From Porticoccus sp038143955 (GTDB lineage: Bacteria; Pseudomonadota; Gammaproteobacteria; Pseudomonadales; Porticoccaceae), in contig JAYQMT010000004.1 of NCBI GenBank assembly GCA_038143955.1, positions 62,001 to 126,000 of the forward strand: a stretch of DNA of 64,000 bases. The letters run 5' to 3'. How positions within the stretch are numbered: the stretch's first letter is position 1; every line of letters begins with the position of its first letter. Positions 25,908 through 35,370 of the stretch are shown piece by piece. The notes below the pieces were generated by a model that did not search any database, was not told the origin of the DNA, and saw nothing but the letters and a program-made list of their open reading frames with translations. Position numbers and translations under genes: made by a program.

Positions 25908-26710
25908 TGGCTAAAAGAAAAATATTAATTATGGGGCTCCTGGTTCCGGCAAAACAACTCTTGCTGAAGTATTAGTGAGAAAACTTAATGCAGCTTGGTT
26001 TAACGCAGACGCGGTAAGACAAGATATTTATTCAGAATTAGGTTTTAGTCCAGAAGATAGATTGGAACATGCAAAAAGAATGGGAAAATTATGCGACTGG
26101 GCTAAACTAGGAGGAGGCTATGCAATTGCAGATTTTGTATGCCCCACACAAGAAACTAGACAAGCATTCAATGCAGATTTTGTTGTATGGGTTGATAGAA
26201 TTTTAGAAGGTAGGTATGAAGATACAAACAAAATGTTTGAAAAACCACTAAATTATGATATCAGATTAATAGAGGGAACGGCTGATGAATGGGCAGAAAA
26301 AGTATTGGAAAAACTTAATGAAAGTGAAGCGTGGGATAACCAAGCGCCAACTGCATTACTTATTGGTAGATATCAACCCTTTCATATAGGTCATAAAACA
26401 CTAGTTGCGGAAGCTATAAAAGAACTGGCCAGTGCTGTATTGCTTTAAGAGACGTAGGTGGTATTGATGAAAAAATCCATATGATTTCAATAAAGTAAAG
26501 GCGGAAATCGAAACTGCATGCATTGAGTTTGGTAATAAGATTAAGATAGTCGAACTTCCAAATATTATGGACGTGTTTTATGGTAGAGGGGTTGGTTATA
26601 ATATAGAACAATTAGAACTTAGTAAAGAACTCCAAGAGGTATCCGCCACAAAAATTAGAGCTGGGGAGATTGGTCAGGATGGAAAACCTTTAGGGAAGCG
26701 TCCCGAATAA
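25908..26710 (+). CDS. cysC: adenylylsulfate (APS) kinase fused to a nucleotidyltransferase (frameshifted)
   Basis: N-terminal half: MAKRKILIMG then, after a shift near 25936, APGSGKTTLAEVLVRKL (P-loop), WFNADAVRQDIYSELGFSPE, YAIADFVCPTQETRQAF and EGRYEDTNKMFEKP. This is the APS kinase pattern (NADxVR, DFVCPT..TR, GR.EDTN), which phosphorylates APS to PAPS. C-terminal half: ALLIGRYQPFHIGHKTLVAE (HxGH), and after a shift near 26425 VGYNIEQLEL and VSATKIRAGEIG (ISATKIR motif), typical of NMN/cytidylyl-type adenylyltransferases, not classical ATP sulfurylase. ATG 25890 is an alternative in-frame start; the ATGTAATAAA just before 25908 resembles the GTGTA element. Confidence 0.75.
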
Positions 26711-26718
26711 AATCTAAA

Positions 26719-27999
26719 TTAAGAAAGAATATCTAAAATTGGCTCACCTTTATGGGCAATTTGAAATGGCCTACCAGAGGGTGAGTAATGAATATCATTT
26801 AGAGAAAGCCCTAATGCATATGCTATTGTTGCGTTTAAATCCTCAGGTCTAACTGGATTTAGATCAACCTCCATGCCTTTATCGTCACTTTGACCGTAAA
26901 CGGTTCCGCCTTTAATGGCGCCACCCGCAAAGAAAGCCGAAAATGCTTTTGGCCAATGATCTCTACCGTCACGAGGATTGATTTTTGGAGTACGACCAAA
27001 CTCAGAAGTCAAAACGACCAAAGTTTCATTAAGTAATCCACGGATCTCTAAATCAAAAAGTAGAGCGCCCAACGCTTTATCTATATCGACACAATTAGCA
27101 GCAACTCTCTCGAAATTGTTATCATGAGTATCCCATCCTCCACGAGTCACCTCAACATAGCGCACCTTATTCTCGATTAACCTTCTTGCAAGCAGGCAAC
27201 CTTGACCAAAGCTGCTTTCACCGTATAGTTCTGTCATCGCTTCTGGTTCTTTAGATATATCAAACGCTTGTAAGTCTTCGCTTTGCATTAATTTGACAGC
27301 GTCTTTGTACAAGTCGGTATACGCACGAATTTTCTTTTGATTATATCTTTCGCTGAAAAGAGCATTTAATTGTTCGGCGGTTTTTATTCTATCATTAAAT
27401 TGTGCGCTGTCTAAATAATCAGCCATTGAGCTGTTCGCCAACCCTGCTTTAGCATTTCTTAAAGGTAAAGCTCCGTATCGAGATTCCAAGAATCCAGCAC
27501 CGCCACCGCCACCACCAATCTTTACATTGGCAGGAATAGTTCTGTTAATTGAACCAGAAAGTTTTGCAACCCAGCTGCCAAAAGTAGGATGTACAATTGT
27601 ACCGCGCTTTTGATAGCTTGTATGCATAAGATAACTAGCCTGTTCGTGTGCTCCTTGGTTACTAGTTACGGATCGAACAATAGCGGCATTATGCATATGC
27701 CTCGCAACTGTAGGTAAATTCTCAGAAAGAAATACATCATCAGCAGTTGTTTGAATTGCTTCAATTGGGCCTTGAACATCTGGGCTTTGAGGTTTTGGGT
27801 CAAAAGTATCTAAATGAGACATTGCCCCTGCCATATTTAAATAGATAACATGCCGAGCTTTTGCAGGACGAGCACCTGGCGTAAAAGCATAAGCGTTATC
27901 GTGAATGTAAGATCCTACTAGAGGCATCAAACCGACCCCTAAATAAGATTTAGCGGCTCTAGCAATAAATTCTCTTCTGTTTAATTCGTTTGTTTTCAT
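26719..27999 (-). CDS. DUF1501 family secreted protein with Tat signal
   Basis: Intact, 426 residues, nearly full family length. The N-terminus NRREFIARAAKSYLGVGLMP is a twin-arginine signal. The body has HVIYLNMAGAMSHLDTFDPK, GAHEQASYLMH, a glycine-rich NVKIGGGGGGAGFLESRYG, VEVTRGGWDTHDNNFERVAA and LVVLTSEFGRTPKIN with GRDHWPKAFSAFFAGG (alkaline-phosphatase/sulfatase-like fold, as in DUF1501). This family is abundant in Planctomycetes and Verrucomicrobia, often next to cytochrome-type DUF1553/DUF1549 proteins, and is very unusual in a phage. It sits directly after the tmRNA gene and may have been acquired with it. Confidence 0.88.
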   Translation of the reverse strand: MKTNELNRREFIARAAKSYLGVGLMPLVGSYIHDNAYAFTPGARPAKARHVIYLNMAGAMSHLDTFDPKPQSPDVQGPIEAIQTTADDVFLSENLPTVARHMHNAAIVRSVTSNQGAHEQASYLMHTSYQKRGTIVHPTFGSWVAKLSGSINRTIPANVKIGGGGGGAGFLESRYGALPLRNAKAGLANSSMADYLDSAQFNDRIKTAEQLNALFSERYNQKKIRAYTDLYKDAVKLMQSEDLQAFDISKEPEAMTELYGESSFGQGCLLARRLIENKVRYVEVTRGGWDTHDNNFERVAANCVDIDKALGALLFDLEIRGLLNETLVVLTSEFGRTPKINPRDGRDHWPKAFSAFFAGGAIKGGTVYGQSDDKGMEVDLNPVRPEDLNATIAYALGLSLNDIHYSPSGRPFQIAHKGEPILDILS

Positions 28000-28007
28000 A
28001 ATAAATT

Positions 28008-28373
28008 TGGTGGACGTGGCGGGAGTCGAACCCGCGTCTTTAAAGCTTCAATAATGCACATCTACAAGTTTAGTTAATTTTTTTTATAGTTATGATATTA
28101 ACATCCAACTACTTGTTTCAATTATTTACAGTTTGTGATACAAGAAAACTTTTTCTGTTTTGCAGATCGATGACCCCACAATCTTTTTATCTGCGTCAAA
28201 AGTTGCGAGGTAGCAGAGACTAAGCTGCTAAGGCGACTTTGGCAGTCTTTTGAAAGCCAAAAGTCTTCACACGTGCTTTGTTGCCATGTAAAATTTTGCA
28301 TCTTTTTAAGGAGCCAGATGCACTCCTACTTGCAGTACATAAATTCAATTTAAATCAAATCCAGTACACGCCC
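28008..28373 (-). ncRNA. ssrA: transfer-messenger RNA (tmRNA)
   Basis: The tRNA-like ends pair: 5' GGGCGTG (28373-28367) with 3' CACGTCC, then ACCA. The T-arm reads GCGGGTTCGACTCCCGC. The mRNA part has a resume codon GCA and encodes ARVKTFGFQKTAKVALAA followed by TAG, ending in the ALAA degron recognised by ClpXP/ClpAP. The usual GTCTCTGCTACC segment follows the stop. The 3' CCA is encoded. About 366 nt, a one-piece tmRNA. It rescues stalled ribosomes and tags the incomplete product for proteolysis. Confidence 0.95.
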
Positions 28374-28387
28374 TAAAATGTTAAAGA

Positions 28388-28415
28388 ACTATAGTTTTAT
28401 ACCAAAAACTATCAA
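28388..28415 (-). promoter_or_regulatory. promoter for tmRNA
   Basis: Minus strand TTGATA (28415-28410), 16-base spacer, TATAGT (28393-28388), about 14 bases before the mature 5' end at 28373, leaving a short leader for RNase P removal. Confidence 0.6.
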
Positions 28416-28431
28416 ATTATTACACTTAATC

Positions 28432-29589
28432 TTATTGTTCTGCTACAATTGAATCATCGTCGTCTTGCAGTACAATGTTTGCCGCTTCCGTATTTTGTTC
28501 TTGTGAGGGGCTATTTGCTTGTCGATGAGCTTCATAAAGAGCATTATAATTTTTCTTAACCTTTTTATACTTACCTCTTGCTAGAGCTCTTAAATCTTCT
28601 TCAGATATTCTACTAGGAGCATCTTCCGCAAGAAGTTTTAATATAGCTATATCTTTATCTGTAACATCGACTTCCCATTTGATTTGATAACCAAAATCAG
28701 GTATAGGTTCTGATAAATCTTTAGCATGAGCCCTTGGGTTATCTTTGCTTTTAGATTCAGTCCAAGTAAAAACAGGAACAACACCATGCCAAGTTTCATG
28801 AAATGCGCCTATATTAATTTGCTGTTCAACAATGTTATTTTCAACTTTTGAAGGATTTAATGAATCAAAAAGATTGTTAAACGCCAAAGGAAACCCAAAA
28901 TCATGCTCTTCGAAACAGTAAACATGCAGGTATTTGAATAAATTAAACGCACTCCAAGTTCCTGCATCTGCATTTTTTAAAACTAGTCTAGATTGTGTGG
29001 ATCGATCTAGCTTACTAAAGTTTTCAAAAAAACGATCACAAAAATCACAGTAAGAATCATGATCCTCTTTTTCAGGCTGAGAGTTTAAGTGCAAGAGAAT
29101 AGGCGAAGATATATTTTCTTGCATGCCCATTTCGTCAAAAACCCAAGAATAAAAATTTAATTCTTCGATTGATTTTTCAACAACCGAACTGTCGTCGTCT
29201 ATCAGCTTGCAAAATTTATCAGGCTGAATAGACAAAGAAACCCCTTTGGTGATTGCAGTTGTGCCAATTGATTTGATCAAAGAGAGTACATCTTGTTTTC
29301 TTGGTAGATCTTTTATCGATATGTCAAAGCTTGGATCTGAAAGTATACCAAATATGGAAGAGCTTAGTCTGTAGTGATCGATACCACTGTCTCTACAGAA
29401 ATCTATAATTTTAATTGTTAATTTTAAATTATGGAAAACTTCGTCCTGTAGCTTTTCTAAAGCTGAGTCGTTACCTTGTTGAGCGGCGAGATCAGCATAA
29501 GCTTTTCTTGTGATACCTACAAGGTATTTGATTCATCTTCCTGTTGCAAGACTTTTGAATTGCAAACTAATCCATACTTGGTGTTCATT
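28432..29589 (-). CDS. UVDE-family paralog with lost catalytic residues (frameshifted)
   Basis: From ATG 29589: MNTKYGLVCNSKVLQQED, and after a shift near 29520 VGITRKAYADLAAQQG and DSGIDHYRLSSSIFGILSDP, matching the UVDE N-terminus. Then SLSIQPDKFCKL, SPILLHLNSQ, LVLKNADAG, LAFNNLFDSLNPSKVE, VPVFTWTES, NPRAHAKD and IKWEVDVTDKD. Compared with UvsE at 481-1737: HPDQF is QPDKF, IENED is LKNAD, YDNLHD is FNNLFD and FHW is FTW, while the IHV-type His, RAHA His and KWE Glu remain. Several metal ligands are gone, so it is probably not a nuclease. An acidic/glutamine-rich tail (about 60 residues) is added. Confidence 0.8.
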
Positions 29590-29856
29590 TTAAATTAGGT
29601 CGTCTTCTTCAAAGGAATCTTTGGGCTCTTCTTTTGCGCTTTCTGATTTTGCTGGAGCTTCTGGATCTTTTTGCTTATAAACTCTAAAATCTGGAGCCTT
29701 TGGATTTTCTTCTTTATATTTATTTTTAAACATAATTACTTTTTCTCCATTGATTTGACCAGTTAGATATTTATCTCCACTGCTTTGGTTAACATTAAGC
29801 CATAGGGCGCCGACCTCTCGGTTTTGCCACTCTTTATTTTCAACTTTATCACTCAT
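29590..29856 (-). CDS. DUF736-like small protein (88 aa)
   Basis: NREVGALWLNVNQSSGDKYL, TGQINGEKVIMFKNKYK and NPKAPDFRVYKQ match the compact beta-fold of DUF736-type proteins, common in plasmids and phages with unknown role; the tail is acidic. It ends exactly where the UVDE paralog begins. Confidence 0.65.
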   Translation of the reverse strand: MSDKVENKEWQNREVGALWLNVNQSSGDKYLTGQINGEKVIMFKNKYKEENPKAPDFRVYKQKDPEAPAKSESAKEEPKDSFEEDDLI

Positions 29857-29883
29857 ATTTATTTTATTAATTATTGTATAATT

Positions 29884-29967
29884 TTAAAATTTTCTAATAT
29901 CTCCACCCTCTTTGCAGAGAACTAATCCAAAAAATATCGTCAATACTATTATAAGTCCGAAATCCAT
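29884..29967 (-). CDS. small membrane peptide (27 aa)
   Basis: MDFGLIIVLTIFFGLVLCKE then GGDIRKF: a single helix with a charged end. It starts one base after the previous stop. Confidence 0.5.
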   Translation of the reverse strand: MDFGLIIVLTIFFGLVLCKEGGDIRKF

Positions 29968-29968
29968 T

Positions 29969-30503
29969 TTATCTATATTCCTTTCTTAATAATCTCCATC
30001 TATCTGAATCAATTGGTTTGCTTCCATTATCTATAGCATACAACATTTCAACAACTTCGTCAAGACTATTATAAATAAATTTATGAGGCAGCATTCCAAG
30101 CATCCATAAAGGAGTTTTTGATTTCCCCTTCCATACTAATAAAAATTGGTTTTTTCATTCTTACTGCAGTAACTATTTCTTCAGCTGAACCCCAACTAGC
30201 CACATCAGGAACAAGATGAGCAACAATAAAATCACTGCGGTCAACTAAATTGAGGTCATAAGCTCGAACCGTTTTCATTTTATCCGTGACCCTATCGTAT
30301 TGCTTTGTTTTCATCCAAGTTTCCATTTCTTTTCTTGATGCCTCATCTTCCTCTACATCTTTCATGAATGGTTTTTCGTAAGGATTAAAACAGGTGATTT
30401 CTAGTGGCTCCAACTTGTCAGTAATTTCTTTTCGCCAATCTCGACCACTTAAATACTGCATGTGACCAACAAGATAGGTGCGCGTTTTAAATAATAAATT
30501 CAT
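29969..30503 (-). CDS. nucleoside 2-deoxyribosyltransferase-like protein (frameshifted)
   Basis: Reads YLVGHMQYLSGRDWRKEITD, TCFNPYEKPFM, VRAYDLNLVDRSDFIVAHLV and SWGSAEEIVTAVRMKKPIFI. After a shift near 30120 it continues PLWMLGMLPHKFIYNSLDEV and SDRWRLLRKEYR to TAA at 29969. The GP(I/H)..G..WR start, DL..VD.SDF and SxGTxEE motifs match the family, which swaps bases on deoxyribose or hydrolyses nucleotides in salvage. It is about 178 residues. Confidence 0.7.
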
Positions 30504-30509
30504 GCCAAT

Positions 30510-30538
30510 AATGTAGCATGAAAAAGTTTGGTTGTCAA
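30510..30538 (-). promoter_or_regulatory. strong sigma70-like promoter
   Basis: Minus strand TTGACA (30538-30533), 17-base spacer, TACATT (30515-30510), 6 bases before ATG 30503: nearly leaderless. Confidence 0.7.
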
Positions 30539-30555
30539 GAAGATTTTAAAATGCT

Positions 30556-32219
30556 CTATAGAGCCGCTACGACAAAAGCTAAAAGTTGATCGTAATCAAT
30601 CCTGAATAAATCTATTTCTTCCCATCCTTCGCGTGGTAATCTTTTTCTCGAAACAATATCTTCCCGTAAGACTATATGATCTCCGTCAGAAGTTTGCACG
30701 AAAACTTTTTTATTTATATAATCTTCTTTTTTGCCACCATTTTCTTCAACTTCTGCGCACTCTTCTTGGCAAAACCAAGAAGTTACTTTTCGGTATACTC
30801 AGTGCCATTTTTTAGGACAATTTTTGTGTTTGATAAATGTTGTTCTGGATCAGTGTTTGATAAATCCATTTCACTTTCAACTGATGAAATTTTACCGTTT
30901 TCAAATAAAGCGTATTTTTTTTTCTGTATAAATAATAGAGTAATCTTTGTAGTCTAAGCCTTCTTCTGTAAAAAACTGCTCGATTTCTTGAGCAATAGCA
31001 CCAACTCTAATTTTGCCATCTGTAACATTTTTAGCAGCAATACGAAATTTTTTCATATTGGCTTTTATTTTTTTCCTACCCTTGTTTCTGCCTCACTTAA
31101 CGACTCAATGTCATCTTTAAATCTCGAGTCAGAAGTGCCTCCGCCTATAGTATTCCATACTCCAAGTCTTGTGAGCGTGGCTATGCCACTGGTCGTCGCG
31201 TATGGCATCGTGAAATGAAATGTGCCTAATGGATCTAGAAAAATATGACCTGTATTGTAAGTCCCATTAACCAGACCTCCATTACCATCATATTTTGTTT
31301 TAAATTCTATTCCACCATTTGATCCAGCAGTTTCACCTACAGAACTTAACCCGCCACTGTTAATGCCAGTTATTGAAAAACTCTGACCTTCTGTGATGGT
31401 TGTGCCAAAGTTTGGGCCTAAAAATGCATCACCTTTTGAGGCTGAACTTCGTGCATAAGTCGTATTAACAAAACTTTTGGTATTTAGTCCATTTGTGAAA
31501 ATTCCCTGTCTTGGTGTAAACAAAATTGGATTAAATATGCCGCCAAGGCGGCCAACTGGCGAAAATATACGCATGTAAGAATTGTCTGCAACACCATAAT
31601 TTCCAGCAGAATCTTTAAATATATCAAGATTCCAAGCGTTGCCTTCTGTATCTGCCTTTAAATCTGCAGGGTCAGTATCAGGTAAAGCTAAGTATATTTG
31701 AGCGCCTTCAACACCACTACCAGCATGAAAAATGGTACTATATGTCCTTACTGTAACCATTTCATTTACAGGGGATGCAGAAGCTATTGTTGCGCTTGGA
31801 CCAGCACAAAGACCTAAGCTTCCGGCTGCCTCTATTCTGTTCCAGGAATAATGACCTACATGCAGACTATTAGTGGCGGCTGTTTCATGACTAGAAATCA
31901 ATCTTAAATCATAATCGTTTGCGGTTTCACTAGACGTAAAATCCATGAAACATGCGTGATTACCTCTTAAGTCTATGTACCCCATCTTTACGCCGTCTAC
32001 AACTAAATAAGAGTCTTGTGTTGAACTTTCAAAACGAGCTGTATTTGCGCTTAAATTTGTAAGCGCTGATGATGGGGCTACAGCGTTAACCAAATCGGCT
32101 GCAGAAATTTTTCTGGTAGTAGTTCCATCAGCATCTGCAACCGCCAGCCAATCTGCTGTATTAAAAGGAGTGGTTGTGTTAAAAGAATCAAGCTCCCTGA
32201 TAGATTTAAATTTACTCAT
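30556..32219 (-). CDS. tail fibre with C-terminal S74 chaperone (frameshifted)
   Basis: About 550 residues. The short N-terminal attachment module FKSIRELDSFNTTTPFNTAD resembles those at 34157 and 46913. A long beta-rich shaft follows, then the S74 intramolecular chaperone: SDSRFKDDIESLSEAETRVG, and after shifts near 31070, 30920 and 30800, RVGAIAQEIEQFF, YSIIYTEK, NKKVFVQTSDGDHIVLR and IDYDQLLAFVVAAL to TAG at 30556. The chaperone trimerises the fibre and then cleaves itself off at the SD site. Confidence 0.78.
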
Positions 32220-32563
32220 AACGATTCTAGTTCTCTAATTTTTATATCACATTCTTCTCTAATTTTGGATCTAAGATCCAAAATATCTTGTGGAATTTCT
32301 TTTCCTGTTTCTTGTTTTCTGATGATATACCAATCTGTTTTTAAAAGCTCTGTTCTTGCTGAACTTCGAGCTTGATCAATAAGTATTTTTATGGTTTGGC
32401 TTTTAGAATACTGAGGCCTACCAATATCAGGGTGTATTTTTACACCAGATGCTTTCAATTCTTGATATTCTATATCTCCATCCGTATAGATAATAGACTT
32501 TTCAGTATCAGCAATAGCCATTCTTCCTGGAAGATAATAATATTTTACGTCTTCTATTTTCAT
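32216..32563 (-). CDS. tail-fibre assembly chaperone-like protein (115 aa)
   Basis: Intact. The C-terminal part RTELLKTDWYIIRKQETGKE followed by IPQDILDLRSKIREECDIKI is typical of small phage tail-fibre assembly proteins (LxxTDWxxxRxxETGxxIPxxxxxxRxxxR). It sits between two fibre genes and overlaps the start of the next one, as such chaperones usually do. Confidence 0.7.
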   Translation of the reverse strand: MKIEDVKYYYLPGRMAIADTEKSIIYTDGDIEYQELKASGVKIHPDIGRPQYSKSQTIKILIDQARSSARTELLKTDWYIIRKQETGKEIPQDILDLRSKIREECDIKIRELESL

Positions 32564-32568
32564 AATAA

Positions 32569-34157
32569 TTATTTACTCCAATGATACTTTTCTGCGTTTG
32601 TTGATTCGCCTGGATTGATTGTAGAGGCACTGTAAACTTCGAATGGACCGAAAACCCCATGGCCGCCATCACCATTCAGATTTACTTCTTGCACTGCGTT
32701 GACATATAACCAATCATATGATTTTCTGACCATTGAGGCTCCTCCTGGGCTATTTACTGCCCATTTACCTCCGTGTGCTTGCGCGTAAGCTCTGCCTCCT
32801 TGAAAGGTTTGAATGTACCTCATATTGGCCGTTAAGCCATCGCTTATTGCATTGCCGCTTCCAGAATTACTCATATCACAGAGTACATCACCTATGGTAA
32901 ATGTATTTGCGCCTTCTCCTACCGCGATAGCACATCTACCATCAAAACTTATGCCGCTCCAGTTTCTAAAATGAAAGCTAGAATTTTCAAATGAACCTAG
33001 TTCGCCAAAGCGTACACATTCATGCGGGAATACCGCATCACTACGACTTCCGTCATATAAAAAAGCAATAAAATATACACTAGCCGTAGCTTCTCTGAAC
33101 CAGATACCTACGCCACCCTTTACTCCGCAAGTAACACGAACCCTGCAATGATCGTAAGCATAGTGCTCTGTATTGCTTTTGAAGCCCTGTTCTATATTAT
33201 TGGTAGAAGCATTCCATCGGTTGCCTACAAATTTGACTGATTGAGCTTTTATAAATTCACTGTCAACTTCAAAGCGATTATCGCTTCCATTGTTCCAGTT
33301 ACTTTCTGTGTATGTAGGAGTATTTATATAAAAAATAAAACGTGCTTGTTGACTGTTTCTTATTAAATAAGTATAAGCGCCTTCTACAGTTTTAAATACC
33401 CAGTTGACTGTTACGGTAGTCAGACTCCAGTAGTAAGCGCCAAATTCATTTTGCGAATAAGTTCCGCCGCTGTAATTTCCTGCCTTGAATGCGAACGTTG
33501 CATTTCTAGTTACTTTGTGTGTACCAGTACCTGCGCCTTGAAAAGTGATAGCAGTTCCTCCAGTGCGAGATGTGTAAAGATTAAACTGAGTAGTTGAAGT
33601 GCCTGCCTGCTGCGCATAGTAAGTTGTAATTGTATCTAGATTTGATGGTAATGAGCCAGTAGTACTAAATTGCACTGCTTGTCTGGTATTGCTATCAGGT
33701 ATCGCAAATCCGTGCAATGATCCGCATGTAGCAGTAGTAGAGTTATTTGAAAAAGTAACTGTTTTAGGGGTGGGGCCATCGTCCGAAGCCATAGGATGTT
33801 GACCTATAACTATTGCGCCAACTTCCCCAAAATGTTCTTTGCTTATGCTTAGTTCAGTTCCTTGCAGATCTGTTAGAGATTCTGCTTGAGCTGAACTATC
33901 TACGCTGCCCCAGGGTCTGATAAAGCATCTGCAGATAAAGCATCAGCTGTTACGGCTCCATCTTTTAAAACCAAGTTCCCGTTTGCGTCGGTTGTGAAAG
34001 AAGAAGTATCGCCAAGGGTTGTCTCAACAATTTCTTGAGCTGTTGCTTTTACAGTTGTAGTTCCATTTGCATCTGCTATAGGGATAAAATCATTCTTAGA
34101 AAGCCCGTTTGTAATTGTGGATGCAGCGTCTAGATCTCTTATTTTTTTGAAACTCAT
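32569..34157 (-). CDS. tail fibre / receptor-binding protein (frameshifted)
   Basis: About 529 residues. N-terminal module MSFKKIRDLDAASTITNGLS and DFIPIADANGTTTVKATAQE (attachment type). After a shift near 33905 a beta-rich region begins (DDGPTPKTVTFSNNST, TTYYAQQAGTSTTQFNLYT), followed by a possible beta-helix (FENSSFHFRNWSGISFDGRC, AIAVGEGANTFTIGDV) and a non-S74 C-terminus ending TNAEKYHWSK. The small assembly chaperone follows it. Confidence 0.68.
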
Positions 34158-34158
34158 A

Positions 34159-35346
34159 TTACTGATTCCTTTGTTCGAGTTTTGTTATTCTTTTTTCTTG
34201 ATCTTTAATTGTTTCAATTAAAAGTGGTATAAGCTTATGGTAAGCAACAGTTAAGACTCCTTCTGGTGATTTTTTAACGGCCTCAGGGACAACTTTTTGT
34301 ATTTCTTGAGCTATAACACCAACATCTCTTTTTCCCGCAAGGTCATCTGGGGCATCTTTGTTCCATACAAAATTTACACCACGTATAGATTTTACTTTTT
34401 CAACAGAAGAAATAACCTCTGAAACTTCGCTTTTTAGCATCGCATCGGATGTAAAGAAAGATGGTTCTGTTGGTTTGGAATTTACCCAATTAGTACCATT
34501 GTAAACAAGCGCGTCTCCATCTGACGGAGCTGAAGACCCCGTACCAAAACTAACATCACTATGAGAGTTTAAGCTATGACTAGAGGGAGAAAAGCTTGTT
34601 GGTTTGCCCGAAATATCACTCCAAGAAACTGAGCCTAAACCTGAATTGTCGGCTGCAGGAGCCCATTGAGTTCCGTCCCACTTTAAAACTTGACCGTTAG
34701 TGGGGTTAGCGGCTGAGACATCGCTATGGGACTTTATAGTATGACTGGAGGGGGAAAAGGTTGTTGGTTTACTGCTAACCTGATCCCATGCAATTGATAA
34801 GTCACCTTGATGTTGTGTTACATCACTAGAAGTAACGGTGTAACTAGTGAGATAATTTTTGAGGTTACTGATTTGACTTTCTGTAATTGTTAGATCGCTT
34901 TGATGTTGTGTTACATCACTAGAAGTAACGGTGTAACTAGTGAGATAATTTTTGAGGTTACTGATTTGACTTTCTGTAATTGTTAGAGCGCTTTGATGTT
35001 GTGTTACCGCCCCCTCTGTAACATTAGAAGGGTTAGTTAAGTCAGAAGTTAGTGCTACTGTACCAGTAGAATCAGGTAGAGTGATAACTCTGTCTGCAGT
35101 TAGCGCTCCTGCTTTAAGTGTTAATTCATTGTCGTCAGCAGTGCTACCTTCAAAAATTACTCCGTTACTAGTTGTTACAGTCTCGACTTCTTCTGTAATA
35201 GTTTTTCCTGTGACCGTGAGGTTGCCACCAACCGAAAGGTCACCACCGAAGAACCCTTGATTAAAATGACAAGTGGCCCATTTTTTTGTTGCAGAACCTA
35301 TCGATCCTAGACCGTCATTAACTGGTAGTAAATTTTGTATACTCAT
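34159..35346 (-). CDS. tail fibre with S74 chaperone (395 aa)
   Basis: Intact. N-terminus MSIQNLLPVNDGLGSIGSAT, an appendage-like beta region, three copies of a TQHQSDLTITESQISNLKNY unit (two nearly identical at 34800-34990), two WDQVSSKPTTFSPSSHT/WSDISGKPTSFSPSSHS repeats, then the S74 domain: FFTSDAMLKSEVSEVISSVE, VNFVWNKDAPDDL, GKRDVGVIAQEIQKVVPEAV and YHKLIPLLIETIKDQEKRI. A GTGTA element precedes it. Confidence 0.85.
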   Translation of the reverse strand: MSIQNLLPVNDGLGSIGSATKKWATCHFNQGFFGGDLSVGGNLTVTGKTITEEVETVTTSNGVIFEGSTADDNELTLKAGALTADRVITLPDSTGTVALTSDLTNPSNVTEGAVTQHQSALTITESQISNLKNYLTSYTVTSSDVTQHQSDLTITESQISNLKNYLTSYTVTSSDVTQHQGDLSIAWDQVSSKPTTFSPSSHTIKSHSDVSAANPTNGQVLKWDGTQWAPAADNSGLGSVSWSDISGKPTSFSPSSHSLNSHSDVSFGTGSSAPSDGDALVYNGTNWVNSKPTEPSFFTSDAMLKSEVSEVISSVEKVKSIRGVNFVWNKDAPDDLAGKRDVGVIAQEIQKVVPEAVKKSPEGVLTVAYHKLIPLLIETIKDQEKRITKLEQRNQ

Positions 35347-35361
35347 ATTAAATCTTTCATA

Positions 35362-35370
35362 TTTTTACAC
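35362..35370 (-). promoter_or_regulatory. GTGTA element before a fibre gene
   Basis: Minus strand GTGTAAAAA, 15 bases before ATG 35346, overlapping the end of the upstream gene. Confidence 0.45.

Noticed and set aside
26340..26710. ATP sulfurylase domain after the APS kinase
   Set aside because: The motifs RYQPFHIGH and SATKIR are of the NMN/cytidylyl transferase type; the sulfurylase TRNPxHxxH motif is missing.
28008..28031. Prophage attachment site at the tmRNA 3' end
   Set aside because: No integrase gene and no second copy of the 3' end seen in the window; cannot be supported.
28008..28373. tRNA gene
   Set aside because: The T-arm and CCA end are tRNA-like, but the 5' end, the internal tag frame and the 366-nt length show tmRNA.
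30633..31218. Plus-strand proteins of 60-90 residues in the fibre end region
   Set aside because: They overlap the reconstructed S74 chaperone on the minus strand and show no protein-like composition.
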